47,697 nucleotides of DNA from an uncultured Eubacteriales bacterium (GCA_900545405.1 UQYT01000018.1:1-47697); one strand, 5' to 3'. Positions 7,866 to 16,199 are shown, counted from the stretch's first letter. Numbers and translations: made by a program. Notes: generated by a model from the letters alone, not told the origin.

Positions 7866-8461
7866 CACTTTTCCACGTTGTATTTGCCGAAGATCTTTTC
7901 CTTCCACACGTCCTCGGGCTCGGCCTTGTAGGTCTCTATGTAGTCGAGGAGCGCGGCGGCGTCGGTGAAGATCGCGTAGAGCGCGTGGCCGTCCTCCGGG
8001 AAGAACTTCTCGTCCACGGCCTTCACGAGCATGGCCTCCATGGCGTCGTAATAGCCGAGGGTGTTGAGCACGGCCATGGCCTTGGCGTGGCGGCCCAGCT
8101 GCTTTAGCGTCAGGGCCTCGAAGAACTCCTCAAAGGTGCCGATGCCGCCCGGCAGGGTGACAAAGGCGTCGGACATGTCCTCCATGGTCTTTTTACGCTC
8201 CGACATCGTCTCGGTGAAGATCATCTCCGTGCAGCCCTCATAGAGTATGCCCGGCTCGTCGAAAAAGCGGGGGGCCACGCCGGTGAGACGCCCGCCCACA
8301 CTGGTGACGCCGCGGGCGGCGGCTCCCATGAGCCCGCTCGTCCCGCCGCCGAACACCAGCTCGTGCCCGCGGCGGGCCAGCTCAGCACCGAGCTCGAATG
8401 CCGCGTCGTAATAGCCCTGGGCGAGCTCCCGGCTGGACGCGCCGAATACGCAGATCTTCAT
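7865..8461 (-). CDS. LOG-family (TIGR00730) nucleotide 5'-monophosphate phosphoribohydrolase-like protein
   Basis: A 198-aa Rossmann-like protein with GGGTSGLMG (residues 38-46) and the catalytic/phosphate motif PGGIGTFEE (104-112). These define the lysine-decarboxylase-like LOG family. Characterised members cleave the N-glycosidic bond of purine or cytokinin nucleoside monophosphates. The bacterial physiological substrate is mostly unsettled. The ribosome binding site (GAGGAG) lies in the last codons of the upstream dehydrogenase gene, whose stop is 9 bp away, so it is expressed with that gene. The common label lysine decarboxylase should not be used, since it lacks the PLP motif. Confidence 0.88.
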   Translation of the reverse strand: MKICVFGASSRELAQGYYDAAFELGAELARRGHELVFGGGTSGLMGAAARGVTSVGGRLTGVAPRFFDEPGILYEGCTEMIFTETMSERKKTMEDMSDAFVTLPGGIGTFEEFFEALTLKQLGRHAKAMAVLNTLGYYDAMEAMLVKAVDEKFFPEDGHALYAIFTDAAALLDYIETYKAEPEDVWKEKIFGKYNVEK

Positions 8462-8470
8462 GCTGAAAAA

Positions 8471-9709
8471 TCACTCCTCAAAGTCCAGCACCCTGCGCAT
8501 CCGCGCAAAGGTGAGGCGGTTTCTGATGGCCGCGGAGATGTCCAGCACCTCGGGCGCGAGCGCCTCGTCGATGCCGATGTCCGAGAGCCGGTACTTGCCG
8601 TCGAGCCCGCGGAACACGTCCGCAAATTCCTCGGCTGTGGGTATGTTCGAGACTATCTCTCGTATCGCGTCCCAGTTGTCGACTATGTTCTGGGGGTCGA
8701 AGGCCGCGAGCACGTCGTTTTCGTTCTCCTTGATTATGCCGTCGGCCAGTGGGCCGAACTTTTCACGTATCCATTCCTCGGAGAGCGGCTCAAAGGGTTT
8801 GGCCCGTGGGACTTTCTTTATCATGCGGTGATATTCCCCGGCGCAGATGACGGAGCCGACGCCGACGCACTCGCCGTGGATGCCGCGGGCGGACTCGAAG
8901 CGCGGGGGCTTCATCTCCACGAGGTGGGCGATGAGATGCTCCGCACCGGAGGCGGCGCGGGAGTTGCCTATCATCTGCATGGAGAGCCCGGAGATCATCT
9001 GCGCCATGGTCATGGCCTCAAAGTCCGGGGGATCGCCGTCGAGCAGGGCCTCGGCGCAGGATACCATCATGTCCAGCGCCTGCTGAGCCATACCGGCCAC
9101 GCGCTCGCAGTAGTACTCGCCGGAGACGAGGTGGGCGATCTTCCAGTCGGCGAGGGAAATGTGCTTTGAGAGGATGTCGGCCACGCCGCTGACGGTCAGG
9201 AACATGGGCGCGCCGGCGATGATGTTGAGGTCGGCCAGGACCAGCGCGGGCGCGGACATGGGGATGGAGCGCTTGTGTCCGTCTATGACGACGGAGCAGA
9301 TGTTGGCGGTGAAGCCGTCCGAGCTCGCGAGGGTGGGGATGGCGACGAAGGGTATGCCCATGTGGAAGGCGTTGTAGCGCGCAAAGTCCATGAGCGTGCC
9401 GCTGCCGACGGTGATGATGACGTCGGGGTCCTCAAGCTGGGGGATGATGGACTCAATGAGGCTCTTCTCGGAGTGCAGGCCCTTAGCCTCGAGGACTATC
9501 TCCTTGTCCGCCGGGACGTGGACCATGCCGGGCAGGTGGTAGGTGTTCGTGTCGTAGAGCACGGTGCGGCGCCCGGTGAGCCCGCACTGGGCCATGTAGT
9601 CGTCAAAGTGCTCGAGGGCGCCGTACTCGACGACGACCATCTTTGTCTCGAGCGGGTGCTCCCGCCCGCAGGTGCAGGGGCCGGAATATTTTGCGCAATC
9701 TAGGATCAT
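8471..9709 (-). CDS. egsA: sn-Glycerol-1-phosphate dehydrogenase (AraM/EgsA family)
   Basis: A 412-aa member of the iron/zinc-dependent alcohol dehydrogenase superfamily. It is expected to reduce dihydroxyacetone phosphate to sn-glycerol-1-phosphate with NAD(P)H. The N-terminal GPCTCGREH is typical of the AraM branch. The nucleotide site is GSGTLMDFARY, followed by PTLASSDGF, and the metal-site histidines lie in the central and C-terminal helices (e.g. GAEHLIAHLVE). The ATG at 9709 fits family N-termini and has GAAGGGAGA 7 nt upstream. Frames extending to 9760 or 9766 run through a terminator hairpin and are rejected. In Bacillus the product feeds a heptaprenylglyceryl phosphate lipid. Here the gene lies beside the glycerol kinase cluster and is followed by the LOG-family gene. 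Confidence 0.85.
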   Translation of the reverse strand: MILDCAKYSGPCTCGREHPLETKMVVVEYGALEHFDDYMAQCGLTGRRTVLYDTNTYHLPGMVHVPADKEIVLEAKGLHSEKSLIESIIPQLEDPDVIITVGSGTLMDFARYNAFHMGIPFVAIPTLASSDGFTANICSVVIDGHKRSIPMSAPALVLADLNIIAGAPMFLTVSGVADILSKHISLADWKIAHLVSGEYYCERVAGMAQQALDMMVSCAEALLDGDPPDFEAMTMAQMISGLSMQMIGNSRAASGAEHLIAHLVEMKPPRFESARGIHGECVGVGSVICAGEYHRMIKKVPRAKPFEPLSEEWIREKFGPLADGIIKENENDVLAAFDPQNIVDNWDAIREIVSNIPTAEEFADVFRGLDGKYRLSDIGIDEALAPEVLDISAAIRNRLTFARMRRVLDFEE

Positions 9710-9724
9710 GAATTGTCTCCCTTC

Positions 9725-9758
9725 AAAAAAGCAGGCGGCGGGACTCGCCGCCGCCTGC
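9725..9758 (-). terminator. Intrinsic terminator or attenuator directly before the egsA ribosome binding site
   Basis: On the minus strand an 11-bp stem (arms 9748-9758 and 9731-9741, 6-nt loop) is followed by six T (9725-9730). It would end the hydrolase/glpK transcript. However, its T-tract touches the egsA ribosome binding site, and a possible promoter lies upstream of the hairpin, so it could also attenuate egsA. Confidence 0.8.
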
Positions 9759-9777
9759 ATCTCCAATCCTTGCAGTT

Positions 9778-9806
9778 ACTGTATCATATTACTGTTGGTT
9801 TTGCAA
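9778..9806 (-). promoter_or_regulatory. Possible promoter for egsA
   Basis: Minus strand TTGCAA (9801-9806), 17-bp spacer, TACAGT (9778-9783), in the short gap after the hydrolase gene. Transcripts from it would begin upstream of the terminator-like hairpin. Confidence 0.4.
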
Positions 9807-9839
9807 TGAAGACAGATACTGTCCACAAAAAATTAACTT

Positions 9840-11786
9840 TTAGAAAGTGAAGATGAAGTCGGTAGATATTCTTGTACAGAACAGGAAGGCACAGCACATA
9901 ACGGTGCCGTTTATCATACCGGCAATCCAGGCATTGTTTGTCTTGTTGTATGCATATCTTGCGCTGAAAGCGGCGTATGCGAGGCATGGAGCCACGGCAA
10001 ATCCGACGATACCGGCCATGCCGCAATCCGCGTTCCACAGATATCCCGTTTTGAAGAATGTGGAATACTGAATGTAAAGGAATATCACAAGGGCCAGACA
10101 ATTTGCTACGGCGCAGATGATTGTGGTGACCCAGTCGGGCACGTCGCGATATTTTGTATTTGCGTTCATAATAGCATTTGGAATATAGAAGGCAAACCAC
10201 ATCGGAACATATTTGATTAGCACAAGCGGTATGCGGTCTATTTGGGGAGCCGTCACGATGAAAGAGCAGATCCTGAAATCAGCAGCAAACACATATCGGG
10301 CAATGTACACCGGGATGAACATCACAAATACAACAGTTATCACAAAGAGCACGCTGAGGAAAAACTGCGAAACACTGTCGAGAGCGACGGGGGCAAACGG
10401 ATTGGTCACTTTAAAAGAGCTCTTCCTGTAAAGAAGCTTCTTAATCCCGTAGCCGATTATAATCATGGCTATAGTCACAAGGCCGCATGCAATGGACCAA
10501 AGACCAATTCCATTGGCAGAGCTGTCTGCCGCATATACGGAGCTGTCAAGGTACCGATTTCCCTGAGGATAGAGCTTAATATAGGAGAAGAAAGAGAAAA
10601 CGATTAGCACCACAAGGGTGATAATGAGCAGGCTCCATTCTCTGGCATCTTTGAGCGCGGGAAGTTGAATGTTGCTGCGCTTGCGGACAACGCCGGCAAA
10701 CAGCGTGGTTTTGGACAAAAGTGCCACCAAGGGGAATACAAGCATAAAGAAACCAATCAGTCCAAGAACCTCAAATACCACAACTAGCTGCCATACTTGA
10801 CTGTCGGAATCAATAAAGGACGCGCCAGTGGGAGTGCCAAAGGCTGCATAGAAGCCGTCTATTGTAATCCTAGTACCGGTATCGGTGAAGTGGAACATTG
10901 GGTGAGTTATAGGCGGATTAAAGAGACAGAAAGCCGTTTCAGCGTCAAGCTTTTCTCCGCCGGTGGGGGTGTCTACTGGTCCAGAGGCAGTGAACCACTG
11001 GCCTTCTGGAACGGAGGACTCGTTGAATTCGGGATATACAACTCTGACAAGTCCAGGGGCTACATCGCCTTCGAGAAATTTGCTCGAGTTAAAGATACCT
11101 GAATCAAATTCGTCATACATATCGACGGAGGCTGTCCAGATAAGGCCCTCAGCGTATTCCGGCGTCATGGAGGGGGCAAATTTTGTGCCAGCGCCCTCGA
11201 CCCAGGCGGCTATTCTCTGCGTAGAGCCAGTGACATTCATGAGGGAAATGGTGTAGAAGCAGGCTTCGTTGCCCATGCTGTGACCAGTTACGCCTATCTC
11301 GTCCTCAATTACGCAATCCAAGCTCATAGCGTATTCTACCGCCGCAATCATGCCATAGGTGTTTTGGGTCAGAGAATGAATTGCATTGTCAGAATATCCG
11401 TGCCCGGCCATGTCCATTGTGATGACCACAAATCCACGCCTAGATAGTTCTATATATCCAGGCATCTGCATTTCCTTAGTGTTTGCGCCACCGTGGCAGC
11501 AGATTATGGCAGGTGCCGGATTATCCGCGGTTGCAGTTGATGGTATAAGCGTCATGAAACTAAAGTTGTACACCTTGTCTTCAGAGAAGGTTATCTCAAC
11601 ATCTTTCCCATTTTTTTCGTTGTTGTCACGTATCGTTTGAGCAAGCTCAGATAGTGTGACGTTGTGGACTTTAACGTCAGTCTTACCCCAGTTGGTTTGC
11701 ATGCAGCTGGTTCCGATCATGCTTACAAAGCAGAGCACAAGTGCAACCGCCAGCCAAAACCACGGACTCTTAATTTTCTTTTTCAT
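9840..11786 (-). CDS. Alpha/beta-hydrolase fused to a C-terminal multi-pass membrane domain
   Basis: A 648-aa membrane protein. An N-terminal hydrophobic segment (about residues 8-29) is followed by an exported alpha/beta-hydrolase domain. It has an oxyanion-type CCHGGANTKE, DMAGHGYSD and the nucleophile elbow GHSMGN at about 170. From about residue 330 to the end there are roughly eight hydrophobic helices. The substrate is unknown; an ester is the family expectation. The gene follows glpK by 27 bp, so a glycerol-ester substrate is possible but inferred. ATG 11786 has GGGGG five bases upstream and is preferred over ATG 11798. Codons are clearly AT-richer than those of all neighbours, suggesting recent acquisition. 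Confidence 0.75.
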   Translation of the reverse strand: MKKKIKSPWFWLAVALVLCFVSMIGTSCMQTNWGKTDVKVHNVTLSELAQTIRDNNEKNGKDVEITFSEDKVYNFSFMTLIPSTATADNPAPAIICCHGGANTKEMQMPGYIELSRRGFVVITMDMAGHGYSDNAIHSLTQNTYGMIAAVEYAMSLDCVIEDEIGVTGHSMGNEACFYTISLMNVTGSTQRIAAWVEGAGTKFAPSMTPEYAEGLIWTASVDMYDEFDSGIFNSSKFLEGDVAPGLVRVVYPEFNESSVPEGQWFTASGPVDTPTGGEKLDAETAFCLFNPPITHPMFHFTDTGTRITIDGFYAAFGTPTGASFIDSDSQVWQLVVVFEVLGLIGFFMLVFPLVALLSKTTLFAGVVRKRSNIQLPALKDAREWSLLIITLVVLIVFSFFSYIKLYPQGNRYLDSSVYAADSSANGIGLWSIACGLVTIAMIIIGYGIKKLLYRKSSFKVTNPFAPVALDSVSQFFLSVLFVITVVFVMFIPVYIARYVFAADFRICSFIVTAPQIDRIPLVLIKYVPMWFAFYIPNAIMNANTKYRDVPDWVTTIICAVANCLALVIFLYIQYSTFFKTGYLWNADCGMAGIVGFAVAPCLAYAAFSARYAYNKTNNAWIAGMINGTVMCCAFLFCTRISTDFIFTF

Positions 11787-11813
11787 ATTTTCCCCCATTC
11801 TTTTTCTAAAAAA

Positions 11814-13310
11814 TCAATCTTCCATATCCGCCCAGGTGAGGGCGGCGGTGAGGGCTCGGTTCCAGCCTTTCAGGAGTTTTGCGCGGGTGCGCTCGGGCAT
11901 TTCGGGGAGGAAGATGCGGCCGGTTTGACGGTTTTGCTTTATGTCCGCAGTGTCCTTCCAGTAGCCCACGGCAAGTCCCGCGAGATACGCCGCGCCAAGC
12001 GCGGTCGTCTCTATGCAGGCCGGGCGCAGGACCTCGGCGCCAAGTATGTTGCTCTGAAACTGCATCAGAAAGTCGTTCGCTGAAGCCCCGCCGTCAACCC
12101 GCAGCCGGGTGAGCGCTACCCCCGCGTCGCTCTCCATCGCCCGGCAGATGTCGAAGGTCTGATATGCCAGCGACTCCAGCGTCGCGCGGATGAGCTGATC
12201 GCGCGTGAAACCTCGGGTTATGCCCGTTATCGTGCCCCGGGCATATTGATTCCAGTACGGAGCGCCCAGTCCCGTGAACGCCGGGACTACGTACACGCCG
12301 CCGGTGTCCCTGACCGACTGTACACAGCCCTCGGAGGCTGCGGCGTCCGGTATGAGCTTCATCTCGTCACGCAGCCACTGCACCGCCGCTCCGGCTGTGA
12401 ACACGCTCCCCTCCAGGGCGTAGCGTATCTTTCCCGGCGCGGAGGCGGCTATTGTCGTGATCAGGCCGTTTTGCGAGAACACGGGCTCTGAGCCGGTGTG
12501 CATCAGCAAAAAGCAGCCCGTGCCGTAAGTATTCTTCACGTCCCCGGCCTCGAAGCAGCACTGCCCGAACAGGGCGCTCTGCTGGTCCCCGGCCGCACCG
12601 GCTACGGGGATCTTACCGCCGAAGAGCTCCGGAGCCGACTCGCCGTACACACAGCTTGATGGCTGCACTCGGGGCAGCATCTGCTCCGGTATTCCGAACA
12701 GTTCAAGCAGCTCCTGGTCCCAGCGCAGGCGCCGTATGTCGAAGAGCATGGTCCGCGAGGCGTTGGTGACGTCCGTCACATGCGCCATGCCGCCGGTGAG
12801 GTTCCAAATGAGCCAGGTGTCTATCGTGCCGAAGAGCAGTTCGCCCGCCTCTGCTCGAGCACGGGCTCCGGGAACGTTGTCCAGTATCCAGCGGAGCTTG
12901 GTCCCGGAGAAGTAGGCGTCCGGGACAAGGCCGGTCTTGACGCGGATCTTGTCCGACCAGCCCGCGGCTATGAGCGCATCCGCCATGGGCGCCGTGCGCC
13001 TGCACTGCCAGACGATCGCCGGGCACACCGGCTTTCCGGTGAACCTGTCCCAGACCACGGTGGTCTCCCTCTGATTCGTGATGCCTATCGCCGCAATGTC
13101 CGCGGCGGAAAGGCCCGACTCTGCCATGGCCCCCCTGGCGACCTCAAGCGTCGTCTCCCAGATCTCCAGCGCGTCGTGTTCCACCCAGCCCGGCTTGGGG
13201 TAGTGCTGGCGAAACTCCTTCTGCACCGCGGAGCGCATAGCGCCCGTGCGGTCGAAGATTATGCAGCGGGAGCTGGTAGTGCCCTGGTCGAGGGCCATAA
13301 TGTATTTCAC
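11814..13310 (-). CDS. glpK: Glycerol kinase
   Basis: A 498-aa FGGY-family kinase that phosphorylates glycerol to sn-glycerol-3-phosphate with ATP. It begins VKYIMALDQGTTSSR, the phosphate-binding opening of GlpK. It also carries GITNQRETTVVWD, the GTIDTWLIWNLTGG segment, GDQQSALFGQ and DGGASANDFLMQ, and has the usual family length. The start is a GTG at 13308-13310 that overlaps the glpP stop (GTGA), with AGGAAGGG about 10 nt upstream. Longer in-frame extensions upstream run through glpP in another frame and are not real. It is cotranscribed with glpP behind a GlpP-type leader terminator and followed by the membrane hydrolase. No glycerol facilitator is next to it. Confidence 0.95.
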   Translation of the reverse strand: MKYIMALDQGTTSSRCIIFDRTGAMRSAVQKEFRQHYPKPGWVEHDALEIWETTLEVARGAMAESGLSAADIAAIGITNQRETTVVWDRFTGKPVCPAIVWQCRRTAPMADALIAAGWSDKIRVKTGLVPDAYFSGTKLRWILDNVPGARARAEAGELLFGTIDTWLIWNLTGGMAHVTDVTNASRTMLFDIRRLRWDQELLELFGIPEQMLPRVQPSSCVYGESAPELFGGKIPVAGAAGDQQSALFGQCCFEAGDVKNTYGTGCFLLMHTGSEPVFSQNGLITTIAASAPGKIRYALEGSVFTAGAAVQWLRDEMKLIPDAAASEGCVQSVRDTGGVYVVPAFTGLGAPYWNQYARGTITGITRGFTRDQLIRATLESLAYQTFDICRAMESDAGVALTRLRVDGGASANDFLMQFQSNILGAEVLRPACIETTALGAAYLAGLAVGYWKDTADIKQNRQTGRIFLPEMPERTRAKLLKGWNRALTAALTWADMED

Positions 13311-13930
13311 CCTCTCACATCCCTTCCTTTTAAAAATTGCTTCGCACTTGCCGGCGCACCGGCGTCGAGCTCCTGCCACGCCTCCTCGCACGAGGTGGAG
13401 ATGCTGATCGCCCCCGCTGAGAGCGCACTCATCGTATCCTCCTTGTCCCGTATGAGTCCGCCAGCGATGAGAGGGGTCCGGTGCAGCGAGTGTACCTGTC
13501 TGATTATCTTGGGCATCAGGCCCGGTACCAGCTCGATGAGGTCCGGATTGCAGGCAGCACGAAGCTTCTCTATATTGTCCAGTGCCAGCGAGTCCAGCAC
13601 GAAGACCCGCAGCACTGTTATGAGACCAATCTCCTTGGCATGCCGCAGTATGGGCGGCTTGGTGCTCAGCACCCCGTCCGCCCGCGTGAAGCTGCGGATG
13701 TAGTCCGCCGCGATCTCCTTCGAGGCAAGACCGTTTATCAGGTCGAGGTGCACAAAGGCGTGCTTTCCGCGCTCTTTTACGCTTTCCACCAGCTTCGGAA
13801 TATTGCATATATTTCCGAAAAGGAAAAATATGATGTTGCACTCCGAAGTGAGAGCCCTCATGAGCTGCTCCTCGGTCTTGACCGCAGCGATTATCGGCTC
13901 TGTTTCAAAAAAGTGAAGCCGTTTATTCAT
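13307..13930 (-). CDS. glpP: Glycerol-3-phosphate-responsive antiterminator GlpP
   Basis: A 207-aa TIM-barrel RNA-binding regulator. Recognisable blocks are HLDLINGLASKEIAADYI, the DGVLSTK segment, LRVFVLDSLAL, DLIELVPGLMPKII and the phosphate-site TPLIAGGLI near 155-165. In Bacillus subtilis GlpP binds glycerol-3-phosphate and prevents termination in glp leader RNAs. Here the only leader terminator of the operon is upstream of glpP itself, so glpP and glpK should be induced together. The ATG at 13928-13930 is preceded by GAGGAAA. The stop overlaps the glpK start by four bases. Confidence 0.93.
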   Translation of the reverse strand: MNKRLHFFETEPIIAAVKTEEQLMRALTSECNIIFFLFGNICNIPKLVESVKERGKHAFVHLDLINGLASKEIAADYIRSFTRADGVLSTKPPILRHAKEIGLITVLRVFVLDSLALDNIEKLRAACNPDLIELVPGLMPKIIRQVHSLHRTPLIAGGLIRDKEDTMSALSAGAISISTSCEEAWQELDAGAPASAKQFLKGRDVRG

Positions 13931-13947
13931 TTTCCTCTACTCCCAAA

Positions 13948-13992
13948 TAAAAAAGGTGCGAAATTCACGGGCAAAGCCCGTAATTTCGCACC
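13948..13992 (-). terminator. Leader terminator, probable GlpP antitermination target
   Basis: On the minus strand a long stem (outer arms GGTGCGAAATT / AATTTCGCACC, inner ACGGGC / GCCCGT) closes at 13955-13992 and is followed by six T, A and three T. It sits between the promoter at 14024-14052 and the glpP start. That placement matches GlpP-regulated leaders in Bacillus. Confidence 0.85.
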
Positions 13993-14023
13993 TCTATCTC
14001 TTGTGCAATATTAATTTACTTGT

Positions 14024-14052
14024 ATTTTATCCTGATAAAGCAATAAATGCAA
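14024..14052 (-). promoter_or_regulatory. Promoter of glpP-glpK-hydrolase operon
   Basis: Minus strand TTGCAT (14047-14052), 17-bp spacer, TAAAAT (14024-14029). The start point would be about 25 bp before the leader terminator. The rest of the gap to 14160 is AT-rich with no terminator seen for the transketolase pair. Confidence 0.7.
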
Positions 14053-14160
14053 TGCATGTTGTTAATGAATTTTTCCCAACAAAAACGTAAATATGCACAA
14101 AAACAGGAGCAAATTATAGCAATATTGTTCTAATTTTAACGAACTATCGATTTTAAGCGA

Positions 14161-15108
14161 TCACGCCTTCATCTCAAGTGCCTTTTTGACCTTGGTGGCG
14201 ATGCCGGCTGGGGTGAGGCCGTAGGCCTCGAGGACCTGCTCGGCCTTGCCGGAGCGGCCGAACTCGTCGTTTACGCCGTGGCGCACGACGGGGACGGGGC
14301 AGTGCTCGCCGATGAAGCCCGCTACCGCGGAGCCGAGGCCGCCCATGATGCTGTGCTCCTCGGTGGTGACGATGCAGCCGGTCTCCTTGGCGGCGGCGAG
14401 AAGGGCCTCGCCGTCGAGGGGCTTTATCGTGTGGAAGTCGAGCACGCGGGCCGAGACGCCCTCGCCGGAGAGCAGCTCCGCCGCGGCCAGCGCGCGCTGG
14501 ACCATAAGGCCCGTAGCGGCGATGGTGACGTCCTTGCCGTCGCGCAGCATGGCGGCCTTGCCGAGCTCGAACTTGTAGCCGTCTATCGAGTCCGTGACCG
14601 TCTCAACGGCCATGCGGCCGAGGCGCAGATAGGCCGGGCCGTTGTACTCGATGAGGGCCATCACGGCCTGGCGCATCTCGTTGCCGTCGCAGGGGTTGAC
14701 CACCATCATGCCGGGGATGGCGCTCATGAGCGCGAGGTCCTCCAGGCACTGGTGGGTGGCGCCGTCCTCGCCGACGGAGAGGCCGCCGTGGGAGCCGACG
14801 CACTTGACGTTCAGGTGCGGATAGGCCACGGAGTTGCGCACCTGCTCATAGGCGCGGCCCGCCGTGAACATGGCGAAGGAGTTTGCAAAGGGCTTCTTCC
14901 CGCAGGTCGAGAGGCCTGCGGCGACGCCTATCATGTTGGCCTCGGCGATGCCCATGTCCAGGAAGCGGTCTGGGTACGCCTTGGCAAAGCTCTTGGTCAT
15001 CGTCGCGCTCGAGAGGTCTGCATCGAGCACCACGAGCTCGGGGTATTTCTCCGCAAGCTCCACGAGCATCTCGCCGTAGACTGCGCGGGTAGCTTTTTTC
15101 TCTCCCAT
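14161..15108 (-). CDS. Transketolase C-terminal subunit, pair 1
   Basis: A 315-aa protein equal to the pyrimidine-binding and C-terminal domains of transketolase. It has the catalytic Glu segment MGIAEANMIGVAAGLS (about 72-87) and SHGGLSVGEDGATHQ (about 109-123). The C-terminal domain contains VTTEEHSIMGGLGSAVA. It must pair with the N-terminal half encoded immediately upstream to form a thiamine-diphosphate enzyme that transfers a two-carbon ketol unit. The start has GGTGGAG upstream and follows the upstream stop by one base. It differs in sequence from the second pair at 17092-18864, so the two pairs probably act on different substrates or under different control. Confidence 0.88.
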   Translation of the reverse strand: MGEKKATRAVYGEMLVELAEKYPELVVLDADLSSATMTKSFAKAYPDRFLDMGIAEANMIGVAAGLSTCGKKPFANSFAMFTAGRAYEQVRNSVAYPHLNVKCVGSHGGLSVGEDGATHQCLEDLALMSAIPGMMVVNPCDGNEMRQAVMALIEYNGPAYLRLGRMAVETVTDSIDGYKFELGKAAMLRDGKDVTIAATGLMVQRALAAAELLSGEGVSARVLDFHTIKPLDGEALLAAAKETGCIVTTEEHSIMGGLGSAVAGFIGEHCPVPVVRHGVNDEFGRSGKAEQVLEAYGLTPAGIATKVKKALEMKA

Positions 15109-15109
15109 T

Positions 15110-15946
15110 TCACTCCACCTCCAGTTTCTCCACGGCGGCGTTCAGCTCGGCCATGGCCTGCTCATACTGCTCGGCGTTCGGCGCCTTGCCGTGCCAGCCG
15201 GGGTCGTTCTCCATGAAGGAGACGCCCTTGCCCTTTACGGTCTTGGCAAGGATGACGCTCGGGCGGTCCTTCTCGGCCTTTGCCGCGGCGAGGGCGGCGC
15301 GCAGGGAGTCGAAGTCGTGGCCGTCGGCCTTTATGACGTTCCAGCCGAAGGCGGCGAACTTGGCGTCCAGCGGCTCCGAGGGCATTACGTCGGCGGTGCG
15401 GCCGTCGATCTGCAGGCCGTTCACGTCCACGATGCCGCAGAGGTTGTCCAGCTTGTACTTGGCGGCGGACATAGCGGCCTCCCAGATCTGGCCCTCCTCG
15501 ATCTCGCCGTCGCCCATAAGGGCGTAGACGCGGTAGGCGGCGGAGTCCATCTTGCCGGCGATGGCCATGCCGACGGCGGCGGAGAGTCCCTGGCCGAGCG
15601 AGCCGGTGGACATGTCCACGCCGGGGACGTGCACCATGTCCGGGTGGCCGGACATGTGGCCCTCAATGCTGCGGAAGAGCTCAAGCTGCTTTTCGGGGAA
15701 GTAGCCGCGCAGGGCGAGGATGGAGTAGAGCGCGGGGGTGCAGTGGCCCTTGCTCATGACGAAGCGGTCGCGCTCCGGGGCCTGGGGCCGTTCGGGGTCG
15801 ACGCGCAGCTGCTCGAAGTACAGCTCGGTCAGGATGTCCATTGCGGAGAGCGAGCCGCCTATATGCCCGCTGGCGGCGCGGAAAACCATCTGCATGCCCA
15901 AGCACCGCCCGCGCGCGGCGATGAGCTTCAGCTCTTTGTTTGTCAT
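15110..15946 (-). CDS. Transketolase N-terminal (thiamine diphosphate-binding) subunit, pair 1
   Basis: A 278-aa protein matching the N-terminal half of transketolase. It has SGHIGGSLS at about 26-34, SKGHCTPALYS, DMSTGSLGQGLS, and the thiamine-diphosphate/magnesium motif GDGEIEEG (145-152) ending at Asn176, plus KTVKGKGVSFMEN. The ATG has GGAGGAAAC upstream. A near-consensus promoter (TTGAAA-17-TATAAT) and a 9-bp inverted repeat lie about 65 bp upstream. First gene of a two-gene operon reading away from the FadR-type regulator. Split transketolases occur in archaea, Clostridia and dedicated sugar pathways such as apiose catabolism; the substrate here is not determined. Confidence 0.88.
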   Translation of the reverse strand: MTNKELKLIAARGRCLGMQMVFRAASGHIGGSLSAMDILTELYFEQLRVDPERPQAPERDRFVMSKGHCTPALYSILALRGYFPEKQLELFRSIEGHMSGHPDMVHVPGVDMSTGSLGQGLSAAVGMAIAGKMDSAAYRVYALMGDGEIEEGQIWEAAMSAAKYKLDNLCGIVDVNGLQIDGRTADVMPSEPLDAKFAAFGWNVIKADGHDFDSLRAALAAAKAEKDRPSVILAKTVKGKGVSFMENDPGWHGKAPNAEQYEQAMAELNAAVEKLEVE

Positions 15947-16008
15947 TGTGTTTCCTCCAGACAGTCGTTAAATGCTGCCGCTGCTGCGGCAAACTCATTC
16001 TGTCCACG

Positions 16009-16037
16009 ATTATAGCATTTGAGCAGCGCCTTTTCAA
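16009..16037 (-). promoter_or_regulatory. Promoter of transketolase pair 1
   Basis: Minus strand TTGAAA (16032-16037), 17-bp spacer, TATAAT (16009-16014). Confidence 0.75.
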
Positions 16038-16046
16038 CTCAAATGC
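16015..16046. repeat. Inverted repeat over the pair 1 promoter, candidate operator
   Basis: GCATTTGAG (16015-16023) and CTCAAATGC (16038-16046) are perfect 9-bp inverted arms that bracket the spacer and -35 box. A repressor bound here would block the promoter. The FadR-type regulator next door is the obvious candidate. Confidence 0.6.
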
Positions 16047-16086
16047 CGCTCCCGGGCCCTGTTTGAGCATAATATCAAATTACCGC

Positions 16087-16115
16087 TTGCCCAAAATGGG
16101 AAATGCCTTTATAAT
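16087..16115 (+). promoter_or_regulatory. Promoter of the FadR-type regulator
   Basis: TTGCCC (16087-16092), 17-bp spacer, TATAAT (16110-16115), about 85 bp before the gene. Confidence 0.6.
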
Positions 16116-16199
16116 ATTATTGCATTAATATACTATCAAATAAAATCAGCCCGTGTGGAGAGCGGCTGAAATCCAAAATGGAAAAGGCGGACGATTTTC

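Noticed and set aside
7865..8461. Lysine decarboxylase annotation for the LOG-family gene
   Set aside because: The protein has the PGGxGT motif of phosphoribohydrolases and no PLP-binding lysine motif.
13311..13841. N-terminal extension of the glycerol kinase frame
   Set aside because: It overlaps glpP in another frame, has no family similarity, and the GTG at 13310 fits the GlpK N-terminus.
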